A stretch of 6,153 nt of DNA, taken from DASPMP01 sp035758925 (lineage in GTDB: Bacteria > Gemmatimonadota > Gemmatimonadetes > Gemmatimonadales > Gemmatimonadaceae). Under the pieces are notes generated by a model. The model saw only the letters and a program-made list of their open reading frames with translations. It did not search any database and had not been told where the DNA came from. The stretch is taken from contig DASTVV010000224.1 of NCBI GenBank assembly GCA_035758925.1, positions 1 through 6,153 of the forward strand, written 5' to 3'. Shown one piece after another: positions 1 through 5,652 of the stretch (position 1 is the first letter of the stretch; every line of letters begins with the position of its first letter). A program made the position numbers and the translations under genes.

Positions 1-625
1 TGAGCCGCGGCGTGACGGAATCCTGGACCAGCTCGGCGCAGTCGCGATTGGACAGATGTCCCACCGACGATGCGATGCGGCGCTGCACTGACGGCGGGTA
101 GGGGCCGTTGGCCAGCATGACGTCGTCGTGGTTCGATTCGATGACGAGCATGTCGACGTCGCGCACCATCTTCCGCACCGTACGGCTGGCGTGGCCGACA
201 TCGGTGCAGATCGCCGCGCGTGCGCCCGTGCTGCGCGATTCGAGCACGACGCCGATCGGCTCATCGGCGTCGTGCGGCGTCCGGAAGGTCTCCAGGAGAA
301 TGTCCGGAAACTCCAGCGTCTTGCCCGCGCGGAACGTTGCCGCCGGCGTGCCGAGGATCGCGAGACGGGAGTTGTTGTAGGTCCCCTCGGTCACGAGCAG
401 CGGCCAGTGCCATTTGCGCGCGGCTCGCGCGGCGCCGCGCATGTGATCCGAGTGCTCGTGCGTCACCACGCAAGCATCGACCGACGCCGGATCGAGCCCG
501 ACGCTCTGCATCCGCCGTTGAATGATCCGCGGGCCGAAACCACAGTCGATCACCACGCGTGTGTCGCCGCTCTCCACGATGACGGCGTTGCCGCCGCTGC
601 CGCTGCCGAGCACCCACAACTTCAT
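1..625 (-). CDS. WalJ/YycJ-type MBL-fold metallo-hydrolase (3' part outside window)
   Basis: The first 208 residues are visible; the C-terminus lies beyond the left edge. This is a metallo-beta-lactamase-fold hydrolase. It opens with the strand and glycine loop GSGSGGNA (residues 7-14). The metal-binding motif HEHSDH is at 56-61, followed by H118-D119, D142 in CTDVGH, E163 in the segment ESNHD (163-167), NGPYP (173-177) and GHLSN (189-193). The last three are hallmarks of the WalJ/YycJ subfamily, whose members are usually about 260-270 residues and are cytoplasmic metal-dependent, probably nuclease-like, enzymes. In Firmicutes walJ sits beside the WalKR cell-wall regulators; no walKR is seen here. 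The ATG start overlaps the stop of the upstream GlmU-like gene as ATGA and is preceded by a G-rich, Shine-Dalgarno-like stretch six bases away (632-637). It is the last visible gene of the minus-strand operon. Fold and subfamily are secure; the substrate is unknown. Confidence 0.9.
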   Translation of the reverse strand, partial: MKLWVLGSGSGGNAVIVESGDTRVVIDCGFGPRIIQRRMQSVGLDPASVDACVVTHEHSDHMRGAARAARKWHWPLLVTEGTYNNSRLAILGTPAATFRAGKTLEFPDILLETFRTPHDADEPIGVVLESRSTGARAAICTDVGHASRTVRKMVRDVDMLVIESNHDDVMLANGPYPPSVQRRIASSVGHLSNRDCAELVQDSVTPRL

Positions 626-1842
626 CGCGAACCCCCCGAACCCCAGCGTTGCTCGAATGCCGCGGTCAGCGCCCGCGCCTGACGGTCCGAAAGCTCCACG
701 TGCCGGCGCGCCATCATCCGCTTCGCGACCTCCAGGAACTTGTCGACGCGGTATGTCTCGTAGGGTTCACGATCTCCCCACGCAAACGGCGGCACGACCT
801 TGGGAGGCATGGTGCTGCCGAAGACATTCGCGGCGGTCCCGATGACGCAACCCGTGGTGAGTGGCGTCCCGATGCCGGTCTTCGCATGATCGCCGAAGAA
901 TGTACCGAGAAACTGGGCACCCGTGTCGCGTTCACCCTGCGGTGTCCAGAGGTGTACGGTGCCGTACGTGTTCTTCAGGTTGCTCGTGATGGTGCCGGCA
1001 CCGACGTTCACCCAGCGGCCGAAATACGAGTGCCCCACGAATCCGTCGTGCGACTTGTTGGAGTGGCCAAGCAGGACCGTGGCGATCATCTCGCCGTGGA
1101 CGCGGCAATCGTCGCCGATGGTCGACCCCGACACGCGGTCGCCCGACACCTGGCTGTCACGGCCGATGAAACACGGACCGTTGATACGCGTGAACGCGCG
1201 CACGGTGGCGCCCCGGCGGATCAGTACCGGCCCGAGCGACGTGTCGAAATAGACCTGCGGCTCGATGATCGCACCCTCTTCGGCGAACACGGGGTGAGAC
1301 CCGGCAATGATTCCGACGGAACCGGTACGCGGCGTGAGATTGCTGGCGCCGGCGACCACCGGAATGTCCTCGTTGAGCATGTCCGAGAGCCTGACGACTA
1401 GGTCCCACAGCTCTCCCATCCAGCGGCCCGCCAGATTGACGGCCCGCTCGCCGGGTGAAACCAGTTCCTCGAGCCGCACGGTTCCGTTGCGCAGCTCACG
1501 CACGGGCACATCCCGGCCCAGCAGCACCGCCGCGACTTTCCCGTCACAGCGCCAGACGTCGCCGGCGCGACTCGGCGTCAGCGCCGCGGCGCAGCGCGAG
1601 TTCGCCAGCACCGCGCCCTTGGGAATCACGTCTGTCGCCTTCACCACCCTCACACCCCATGGCTCGTCGAACTCTTCGAGATGCGGGGCCGTTACGACGC
1701 CGACGGCACGGAGTCCCAGCGCGTGTTCCCAGCGCTCGCGGAGCATCATGGCGCCGGCGATCAGCTCGCTCGCCGGACGCGTGAGCGCGAACGGCTGCCA
1801 CTCGCGCGCCGCGGCATCGTCGTAGAGATACAGGTCTGTCAC
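622..1842 (-). CDS. GlmU-like sugar nucleotidyltransferase / hexapeptide acyltransferase
   Basis: A 406-residue two-part protein resembling the alternative GlmU family known from Bacteroidetes (NTP_transf_4-type N-terminus plus left-handed beta-helix). The N-terminus has the family signature: LYLYDDAAAREWQPF (4-18), then LTRP at 20-23 and RERWE at 35-39. It lacks the classical LAAGxGxRM pyrophosphorylase loop. From about residue 175 hexapeptide-like repeats appear, including VGHSYFGRW (269-277), GAGTITSNLKN (281-291) and a late stretch with FGDHAKTGIGT (316-326). H271 and N288 align by eye with the acetyl-transfer His and the conserved Asn of classical GlmU. The likely role is making or modifying a UDP- or NDP-amino sugar for the cell envelope; the exact substrate is inference. 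The start is GTG, overlapping the stop of the guanylyltransferase gene as GTGA. The ribosome site is weak, so translational coupling is likely. The gene ends in an ATGA overlap with the WalJ-like gene. Confidence 0.88.
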   Translation of the reverse strand: MTDLYLYDDAAAREWQPFALTRPASELIAGAMMLRERWEHALGLRAVGVVTAPHLEEFDEPWGVRVVKATDVIPKGAVLANSRCAAALTPSRAGDVWRCDGKVAAVLLGRDVPVRELRNGTVRLEELVSPGERAVNLAGRWMGELWDLVVRLSDMLNEDIPVVAGASNLTPRTGSVGIIAGSHPVFAEEGAIIEPQVYFDTSLGPVLIRRGATVRAFTRINGPCFIGRDSQVSGDRVSGSTIGDDCRVHGEMIATVLLGHSNKSHDGFVGHSYFGRWVNVGAGTITSNLKNTYGTVHLWTPQGERDTGAQFLGTFFGDHAKTGIGTPLTTGCVIGTAANVFGSTMPPKVVPPFAWGDREPYETYRVDKFLEVAKRMMARRHVELSDRQARALTAAFEQRWGSGGSR

Positions 1843-2876
1843 GACCGCCCGCGGAGTTTCGGTGGCAGCGACTCCACCAACTTCTTGAGATCCGCGGAGC
1901 GATCCACCGTGGTCACCAACGTGAGTCCATCCTTCGCGACCACGACGAGGTCGTGCACGCCGTACAGCACGACGTGCTGTCCGCCTTCCGCATGCACCAC
2001 GTTGTTCGCCGAATCGAGGGCGTGCGCGGCGCCGATCACCGCGTTGTCCTGCGCGTCACGGCGGCGAACCCTGTGCAGTGCGCCCCAGGTGCCGACATCG
2101 TCCCACCCGAAGGTGCCGGCAACCACCAGCACGCGTTTGCTGCGCTCGAGCACCGCGTGGTCCACCGCGATTGGCTTCACCGCGCGGAAGAACCCCGCGA
2201 GCGACCTGGTGTTCTTCTGGAGGGCCGGGCCTACTTCGGGCGACAGCGCCTGCACTTCGTCGAGAAACTCACCCACGCGCCACGCGAAGATTCCCGAGTT
2301 CCAGAGAAACCCGCGGTCCCACATCTCCGCGGCCCTCTCGCGCGACGGCTTTTCCACGAACCGCGTGACGCGCCGGACGCCCGTCGAGATCTGCTCGCCC
2401 GGTTCGATATAGCCCAGTCCGGGATCTGGGCGCGTCGGCACGATGCCGACGGTGACGAGGGCATGATGTTCCTCGGCGGCGGTCGCGGCCGCGCCGAGCG
2501 TCTCCCGGAACGCGTCCGCATCCTGGATGGCCCAGTCGGCGTGCACCGAGATCATCGTCGCGTCCTTGCCGTCGCGCTCGCGGATCACGTGTGCCGCCCA
2601 CGAGAGCGCCGCGGCAGTGCCCGCGGGTTTGGGCTCGGCGATGATGTTCCGTCGCGGGATCCTCGGGGCGACCTTGGCGACGGCGTTCGCCAGGGATGCG
2701 TTCGTGAGGATCAGCGTGCGAGCGGGTGACGCGAGGGGCCGCAACCGCTTGAGCTGCTCGACGAGGAGCGGCTCCTTCGCGACGAGAGGCAGCAGCTGCT
2801 TGGGCCGGCGCTCGGTGCTGATGGGCCAGAACCTGCTGCCGACGCCTCCAGCCAGGACGACCGCCCAGCGCGTCAC
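1839..2876 (-). CDS. manC: Mannose-1-phosphate guanylyltransferase (GDP-mannose pyrophosphorylase)
   Basis: A 345-residue enzyme that would make GDP-mannose from mannose-1-phosphate and GTP in the cytoplasm, feeding polysaccharide, LPS or glycosylation pathways. The nucleotide-binding signature is LAGGVGSRFWP (8-18) with RPKQLLP (24-30). FVEKP is at 173-177, WNSGIFAW at 192-199 and the family-specific GWDDVGTW at 257-264. The length fits the single-function type: there is no C-terminal cupin phosphomannose isomerase domain as in the roughly 470-residue bifunctional AlgA/ManC. Two motifs are unusual. EPKPAGTAAA (81-90) stands where most homologues have EPxxRNTAPA, and HADWAI (112-117) where most have (P/S)ADHxI. 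The start is GTG, supported by AGGAG ten bases upstream and by a GTGA overlap with the response-regulator stop. Family assignment is strong; manC is used for function, since the single-domain form is sometimes just called GMP. Confidence 0.92.
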   Translation of the reverse strand: MTRWAVVLAGGVGSRFWPISTERRPKQLLPLVAKEPLLVEQLKRLRPLASPARTLILTNASLANAVAKVAPRIPRRNIIAEPKPAGTAAALSWAAHVIRERDGKDATMISVHADWAIQDADAFRETLGAAATAAEEHHALVTVGIVPTRPDPGLGYIEPGEQISTGVRRVTRFVEKPSRERAAEMWDRGFLWNSGIFAWRVGEFLDEVQALSPEVGPALQKNTRSLAGFFRAVKPIAVDHAVLERSKRVLVVAGTFGWDDVGTWGALHRVRRRDAQDNAVIGAAHALDSANNVVHAEGGQHVVLYGVHDLVVVAKDGLTLVTTVDRSADLKKLVESLPPKLRGRS

Positions 2877-3283
2877 GCCGTGTCAGCTCCTGCGTCTTGC
2901 GGGGCGAGTCCAACGAGCTCCGCGGCTCGCTGATACAGTTTCTTGGGGCTGAACGGCTTGGTGAGGAATTCGCTGGCGCCGAGCGCGAGCGCGGCCTGGT
3001 GCTGCTGGTCCTGTCCGGCCGCTGTGAGGATAATGCAGGGCAGGTGCTTCCAACGCGGATCCTTCCGCATTGCCGCCAGGACGTCGAGTCCGGTGAGATG
3101 TGGCATCATGAGATCGAGCAGCACCAGCTCGATGTCGCGTTCGCGCTCCAACACCTCGAGCGCCTCGCGTCCGTCGTATGCAAGGGTCACGCGAAACTGA
3201 CCCTGCTCGAGCTTCATCTTGATGATGCGGCCGATGTGCGGCTCGTCGTCAGCGACCAGCACGTGACGCGCCGGAGTATTCAC
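2873..3283 (-). CDS. CheY-like single-domain response regulator
   Basis: A 136-residue protein that is essentially only a receiver domain. The acidic pocket D12-D13 lies in VADDE. The phosphoacceptor is D57 in LLDLMMP (55-61), the switch Thr is T87 in ILTAAG, and the conserved Lys is K109 in TKPFS. A short polar tail follows residue 125 and no DNA-binding or enzymatic output domain is present, so it probably works by protein-protein contact or in a phosphorelay. No histidine kinase is visible in the window. It lies 17 bases downstream of the Roadblock gene and overlaps the guanylyltransferase gene by 4 bases, so it is co-transcribed with both. The GTG start at 3283 has no clear Shine-Dalgarno, but it gives the usual receiver length with the first beta strand (HVLVADD) seven residues in. 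Function as a receiver is certain; its partner and output are unknown. Confidence 0.93.
   Translation of the reverse strand: MNTPARHVLVADDEPHIGRIIKMKLEQGQFRVTLAYDGREALEVLERERDIELVLLDLMMPHLTGLDVLAAMRKDPRWKHLPCIILTAAGQDQQHQAALALGASEFLTKPFSPKKLYQRAAELVGLAPQDAGADTA
2887..2891 (-). promoter_or_regulatory. Ribosome binding site of the guanylyltransferase gene
   Basis: AGGAG on the minus strand, ten bases before the GTG at 2876 and inside the end of the response-regulator gene. It supports the GTG start that places the LAGGVGSR loop at residue 8. Confidence 0.6.
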
Positions 3284-3300
3284 GATCGATGCGCTTCGGG

Positions 3301-3654
3301 CTAAACCAGGGCCGCGATGTGCTCGCGGTTGCGCCGAAGTTCGTACAGCAGCTGACCGATGTTCGCGCTCGGCTGCATCAGTACGAAGAGGACGGCTTCC
3401 GGCGACAGCGCCGATACGATGGCAATGCCGTTCTTGTGCTCGAGGATGAGCGTCACGACTTCGCCGCGCCCCGAGGACGTGCCGAGCTCGTCGGCTGGGC
3501 CGAGCACCGGAGGGATGCGTGCGGCCAGGTCTTCGGGGTCCAGGCCAGGGATCGCCTGGCTGTCGATGAGAAGACCGTCTCGGCCGAGAACGATGGCCGC
3601 CTCGACCCCCTCGCGCTGGCGCAACGCCGCTACCAGATCGCGAATGCTCGCCAT
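3301..3654 (-). CDS. Roadblock/LC7 domain protein (MglB-like)
   Basis: A 117-residue single-domain protein. An N-terminal helix (about 3-14) leads to the strand, turn and strand EAAIVLGRDGLLIDSQ (18-33). Then come a helix around 39-57, two hydrophobic strands (VVTLILE at 66-72, IAIVSAL at 77-83), LFVLM at 89-93 and a C-terminal helix. This is the layout of Roadblock/LC7 proteins such as MglB, the activator of the Ras-like polarity GTPase MglA. No MglA-type GTPase lies in the window, so a GTPase-regulator role is inference from the family. The start is the ATG at 3654: GGAG lies four bases upstream (within GGACGGAG) and the domain begins immediately. The frame stays open upstream to 3891, but that extension crosses the promoter region and the divergent lipoprotein gene and is not protein-like. 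It is the first gene of the minus-strand operon. Confidence 0.88.
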   Translation of the reverse strand: MASIRDLVAALRQREGVEAAIVLGRDGLLIDSQAIPGLDPEDLAARIPPVLGPADELGTSSGRGEVVTLILEHKNGIAIVSALSPEAVLFVLMQPSANIGQLLYELRRNREHIAALV

Positions 3655-3658
3655 GCTG

Positions 3659-3666
3659 CTCCGTCC
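3659..3666 (-). promoter_or_regulatory. Ribosome binding site of the Roadblock gene
   Basis: Read on the minus strand this is GGACGGAG, with the GGAG core four bases before the ATG at 3654. It decides the start in favour of the 117-residue protein rather than the longer open frame. Confidence 0.6.
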
Positions 3667-3682
3667 GGTGAAGTGCGACGCG

Positions 3683-3711
3683 AAGCTACGGATCGATGCA
3701 GGCCAAGTCAA
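3683..3711 (-). promoter_or_regulatory. Possible promoter of the Roadblock/response-regulator/nucleotide-sugar operon
   Basis: On the minus strand a TTGACT box (3711-3706, five of six matches to TTGACA) is followed, after a 17-base spacer, by TAGCTT (3688-3683, only three of six matches to TATAAT). Transcription would start near 3676, giving a short leader of about 22 bases before the ATG at 3654. Position and spacing are good but the -10 box is weak, so it may need an activator or be a chance match. Confidence 0.35.
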
Positions 3712-3717
3712 GCTACG
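3683..3717. repeat. Direct 8-base repeat, possible operator
   Basis: AAGCTACG occurs at 3683-3690 and again at 3710-3717, 27 bases apart start to start. The copies cover the putative -10 and -35 elements of the minus-strand promoter, as a regulator site might. An 8-base match in a region this short could easily arise by chance. Confidence 0.3.
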
Positions 3718-3725
3718 ATAATCGC

Positions 3726-3754
3726 TTGAAACCGCTCTGCATGTCCGATATTCT
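3726..3754 (+). promoter_or_regulatory. Sigma70-like promoter for lipoprotein-serS-helicase
   Basis: TTGAAA (3726-3731, five of six matches to the -35 consensus), a 17-base spacer, and TATTCT (3749-3754, four of six matches to the -10 consensus). The start would fall near 3761, leaving a leader of about 40 bases before the ATG at 3802. It is an AT-rich island in otherwise GC-rich DNA and the only good plus-strand promoter I see, so it probably also drives serS and the helicase gene. Confidence 0.55.
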
Positions 3755-3801
3755 TCGCTCGACACCCCACACACGCAGACCGTTCGACCGAGCCAACCGC
3801 G

Positions 3802-4374
3802 ATGCAGGTAAGACTCCTGGCGCTGCTCGTCGCCGCGAGTGCGGTCGTGGCCGTCACCGGCTGCGACAACTCGACGGGGATCCAGGCGCAATTCAGTAAC
3901 ACGGACAGCAAGCCGCAGCTTTTCACGCTGAACGGCTCGCCGACGTCATTGCCGACCGCAATCATTTTGCGCGGCGTCGTCCCGACCATCCCGGACGCGA
4001 ACTTCAACTTCGATCTCGCCTTCGACATCAACGGTGCGGGCGAAGTCGTTGTCTACACCGTCAAAGCCGTGGCAAGCCAGGTGGCAGCGACGCATCAAGT
4101 CGGCCTGCAGGCCACCACGCAATCGTTCGACGCCGCCACGAGGGCGCCCACTTCCGGATTCACGTTCGACTCGTCGATGGTGCTTCCTGTCGGCCAGACA
4201 GTCTTCGTGCAGGCGACTGACGTAAATTGCGCGACGTCCTTTCTGGGGCCCACCATCCGCGCCAAGATGGTGGTCGACAGTGTGAAGCCGGAAAGCCGCA
4301 CGATGTTTCTGCACATCCTGTCGAATCCGAACTGCGGCTTCAAATCGCTGGTGACGGGCGAACCCAGGGACTAG
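3802..4374 (+). CDS. Putative lipoprotein of unknown function
   Basis: A 190-residue protein I do not recognise. It has a lipoprotein signal peptide: a basic start (MQVR), a hydrophobic stretch (residues 5-18) and a lipobox VTGC with the lipidated cysteine at C21. It should be exported and anchored in a membrane, with the mature part outside the cytoplasm. D22 follows the cysteine; in enterobacteria this favours the inner membrane, but the rule may not apply here. The mature part looks beta-rich, with a Thr/Ser- and Val-rich middle. It has two further cysteines, C143 and C178, which could form a disulfide. No catalytic motif is visible. The ATG lacks a clear Shine-Dalgarno but fits both the promoter position and the signal peptide. 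The stop is 3 bases before the serS start, so the two are co-transcribed. Confidence 0.82.
   Translation: MQVRLLALLVAASAVVAVTGCDNSTGIQAQFSNTDSKPQLFTLNGSPTSLPTAIILRGVVPTIPDANFNFDLAFDINGAGEVVVYTVKAVASQVAATHQVGLQATTQSFDAATRAPTSGFTFDSSMVLPVGQTVFVQATDVNCATSFLGPTIRAKMVVDSVKPESRTMFLHILSNPNCGFKSLVTGEPRD
4366..4370 (+). promoter_or_regulatory. Ribosome binding site of serS
   Basis: AGGGA, seven bases before the ATG at 4378 and lying inside the last codons of the lipoprotein gene. It supports the serS start and independent ribosome loading on it. Confidence 0.6.
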
Positions 4375-4377
4375 CGC

Positions 4378-5652
4378 ATGCACGACATCCGCGTGCTGCG
4401 CGAGCAGATGCCGATGCTCCGCGATGCGCTGGCACGCCGCGGGGCACTCGATGGACTCGGGCCCGTGCTCGATCGCGCCGAGGTGCTCGAACGTGATCGC
4501 CGAGTGATGATCCAGGCCGTGGAGGAGCGCAAGGCTGCTCGTAATTCGGCCACGCAGGAGGTGGCGCAGCGCAAGAGAAAGGGGGAGGACGCCAGCGAGC
4601 TGATCGCGCAGGGCCGCGCACTGGGCGAGGAGATCGCGAAGCTCGAGGCGGAGCTGACTGTGGCCGAGCAGGAGCTTGGCCGCATCCTGCTCGAGATTCC
4701 CAACATCACGCTGCCTGACGTTCCGGCCGGAGGCGAGGAGGCCAACCGCGTGGTGAAGGAGTGGGGGGCTCCGCGACGGGACAATGGCCTGCGTCCCCAC
4801 TGGGAAATTGGCGAACGGCTCGGCATCATCGACGTCGAGCGCGCGGCGAAGGTGAGCGGATCGGGATTCGTCGCCTATCGCGGTCTCGGCGCACGACTGG
4901 CCCGGTCGCTCCTCATGTTCTTCATGGACGTGCACGCGCGCGAACATGGGTATGAAGAGGTGTGGCCACCGGATCTCGTGAACCGGCCCAGCATGACGGG
5001 CACCGGTCAGCTGCCGAAGTTCGAGGACGACGCGTACGCAGTGCAGGGCGAAGACCTCTTCCTCATCCCGACGGCAGAGGTTCCCGTCACCAATCTCTAT
5101 CGCGACGAGATCATCGAGGGCTCGGCAATGCCGATGGCATTCGTCGCGTACTCGAAGTGCTTTCGTCGCGAAGCGGGAGCGGCGGGCAAGGATACGCGCG
5201 GCGTCCTCCGCACGCACGAGTTCGATAAAGTGGAGCTCGTACGGTACGCGACGCCCGAAGGCTCGGCGGAAGAGTTGGAGCGTCTCACGAGCCACGCCGA
5301 GTCGATGCTGGAACGCCTCGGTCTTCCGTATCGCCGCAAGTTGCTTGCGGCCGGTGATACCGGGTTCTCGTCGGCCATGACGTACGACCTCGAGGCCTGG
5401 GCGCCCGGCGTCGGTGCGTGGCTCGAAGTGTCCTCGTGCAGCAACTTCACCGATTACCAGGCTCGGCGCGCGAACATTCGCTTTCGCGCCGCCAAAGGGG
5501 AGAAACCGCGTTTCGTGCACACGCTCAATGGCTCCGGCCTGGCCTTCCCCCGCACGATCGCCTGTCTGATCGAGCACTATCAGCGGCCCGACGGGAGCGT
5601 ATCCGTACCCGAGGTGTTGCGGCCCTACCTGGGCACGGATCGTATCGCGTGA
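4378..5652 (+). CDS. serS: Seryl-tRNA synthetase (class II)
   Basis: A 424-residue enzyme of the usual bacterial length that charges tRNA-Ser (and tRNA-Sec where present) with serine in the cytoplasm. The N-terminal 30-105 region is the charged helical arm, a long coiled coil that grips the long variable arm of tRNA-Ser. Motif 1 lies around 168-199, ending in WPPDL. TAE (232-234) is the serine-binding loop. Motif 2 covers FRREAGAAGKDTRG (262-275) and LRTHEF (277-282). The segment EVSSCSNFTDYQ (350-361) is typical of the family, and motif 3 is NGSGLAFPRT (384-393) with the ATP-binding Arg at R392. All key residues appear intact. The ATG follows the lipoprotein stop by 3 bases and has a good ribosome site. 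The stop overlaps the helicase start (GTGA). It appears to lack its own promoter and probably depends on the one at 3726-3754. Confidence 0.97.
   Translation: MHDIRVLREQMPMLRDALARRGALDGLGPVLDRAEVLERDRRVMIQAVEERKAARNSATQEVAQRKRKGEDASELIAQGRALGEEIAKLEAELTVAEQELGRILLEIPNITLPDVPAGGEEANRVVKEWGAPRRDNGLRPHWEIGERLGIIDVERAAKVSGSGFVAYRGLGARLARSLLMFFMDVHAREHGYEEVWPPDLVNRPSMTGTGQLPKFEDDAYAVQGEDLFLIPTAEVPVTNLYRDEIIEGSAMPMAFVAYSKCFRREAGAAGKDTRGVLRTHEFDKVELVRYATPEGSAEELERLTSHAESMLERLGLPYRRKLLAAGDTGFSSAMTYDLEAWAPGVGAWLEVSSCSNFTDYQARRANIRFRAAKGEKPRFVHTLNGSGLAFPRTIACLIEHYQRPDGSVSVPEVLRPYLGTDRIA

Larger units (their letters stand above)
3655..3801. other. Divergent intergenic region
   Basis: This is the only sizeable non-coding stretch in the window (147 bases). 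It separates the two divergent operons and holds a candidate promoter for each strand. It also contains a direct 8-base repeat, AAGCTACG, at 3683-3690 and 3710-3717. The repeat copies overlap the -10 and -35 boxes of the minus-strand candidate promoter. No terminator or structured RNA was seen. Confidence 0.7.

Noticed and set aside
128..1401. Long plus-strand frames at 128-682 and 649-1401
   Set aside because: They are opposite the WalJ-like and GlmU-like genes, whose motifs are unmistakable. The products are low-complexity, Arg/His/Asp-rich shadows.
1953..2729. A 258-codon plus-strand frame
   Set aside because: It is antisense to the guanylyltransferase gene with no family resemblance, so it is a shadow frame.
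2873..3300. A separate promoter or terminator between the Roadblock and response-regulator genes
   Set aside because: The 17-base gap (3284-3300) is too short for a promoter and shows no hairpin followed by T-run, so read-through in one operon is the simpler view.
3655..3891. N-terminal extension of the Roadblock protein by 79 residues
   Set aside because: The extension overlaps the divergent promoter region and the start of the lipoprotein gene, has no domain character, and the ATG at 3654 has a good ribosome site right at the domain start.
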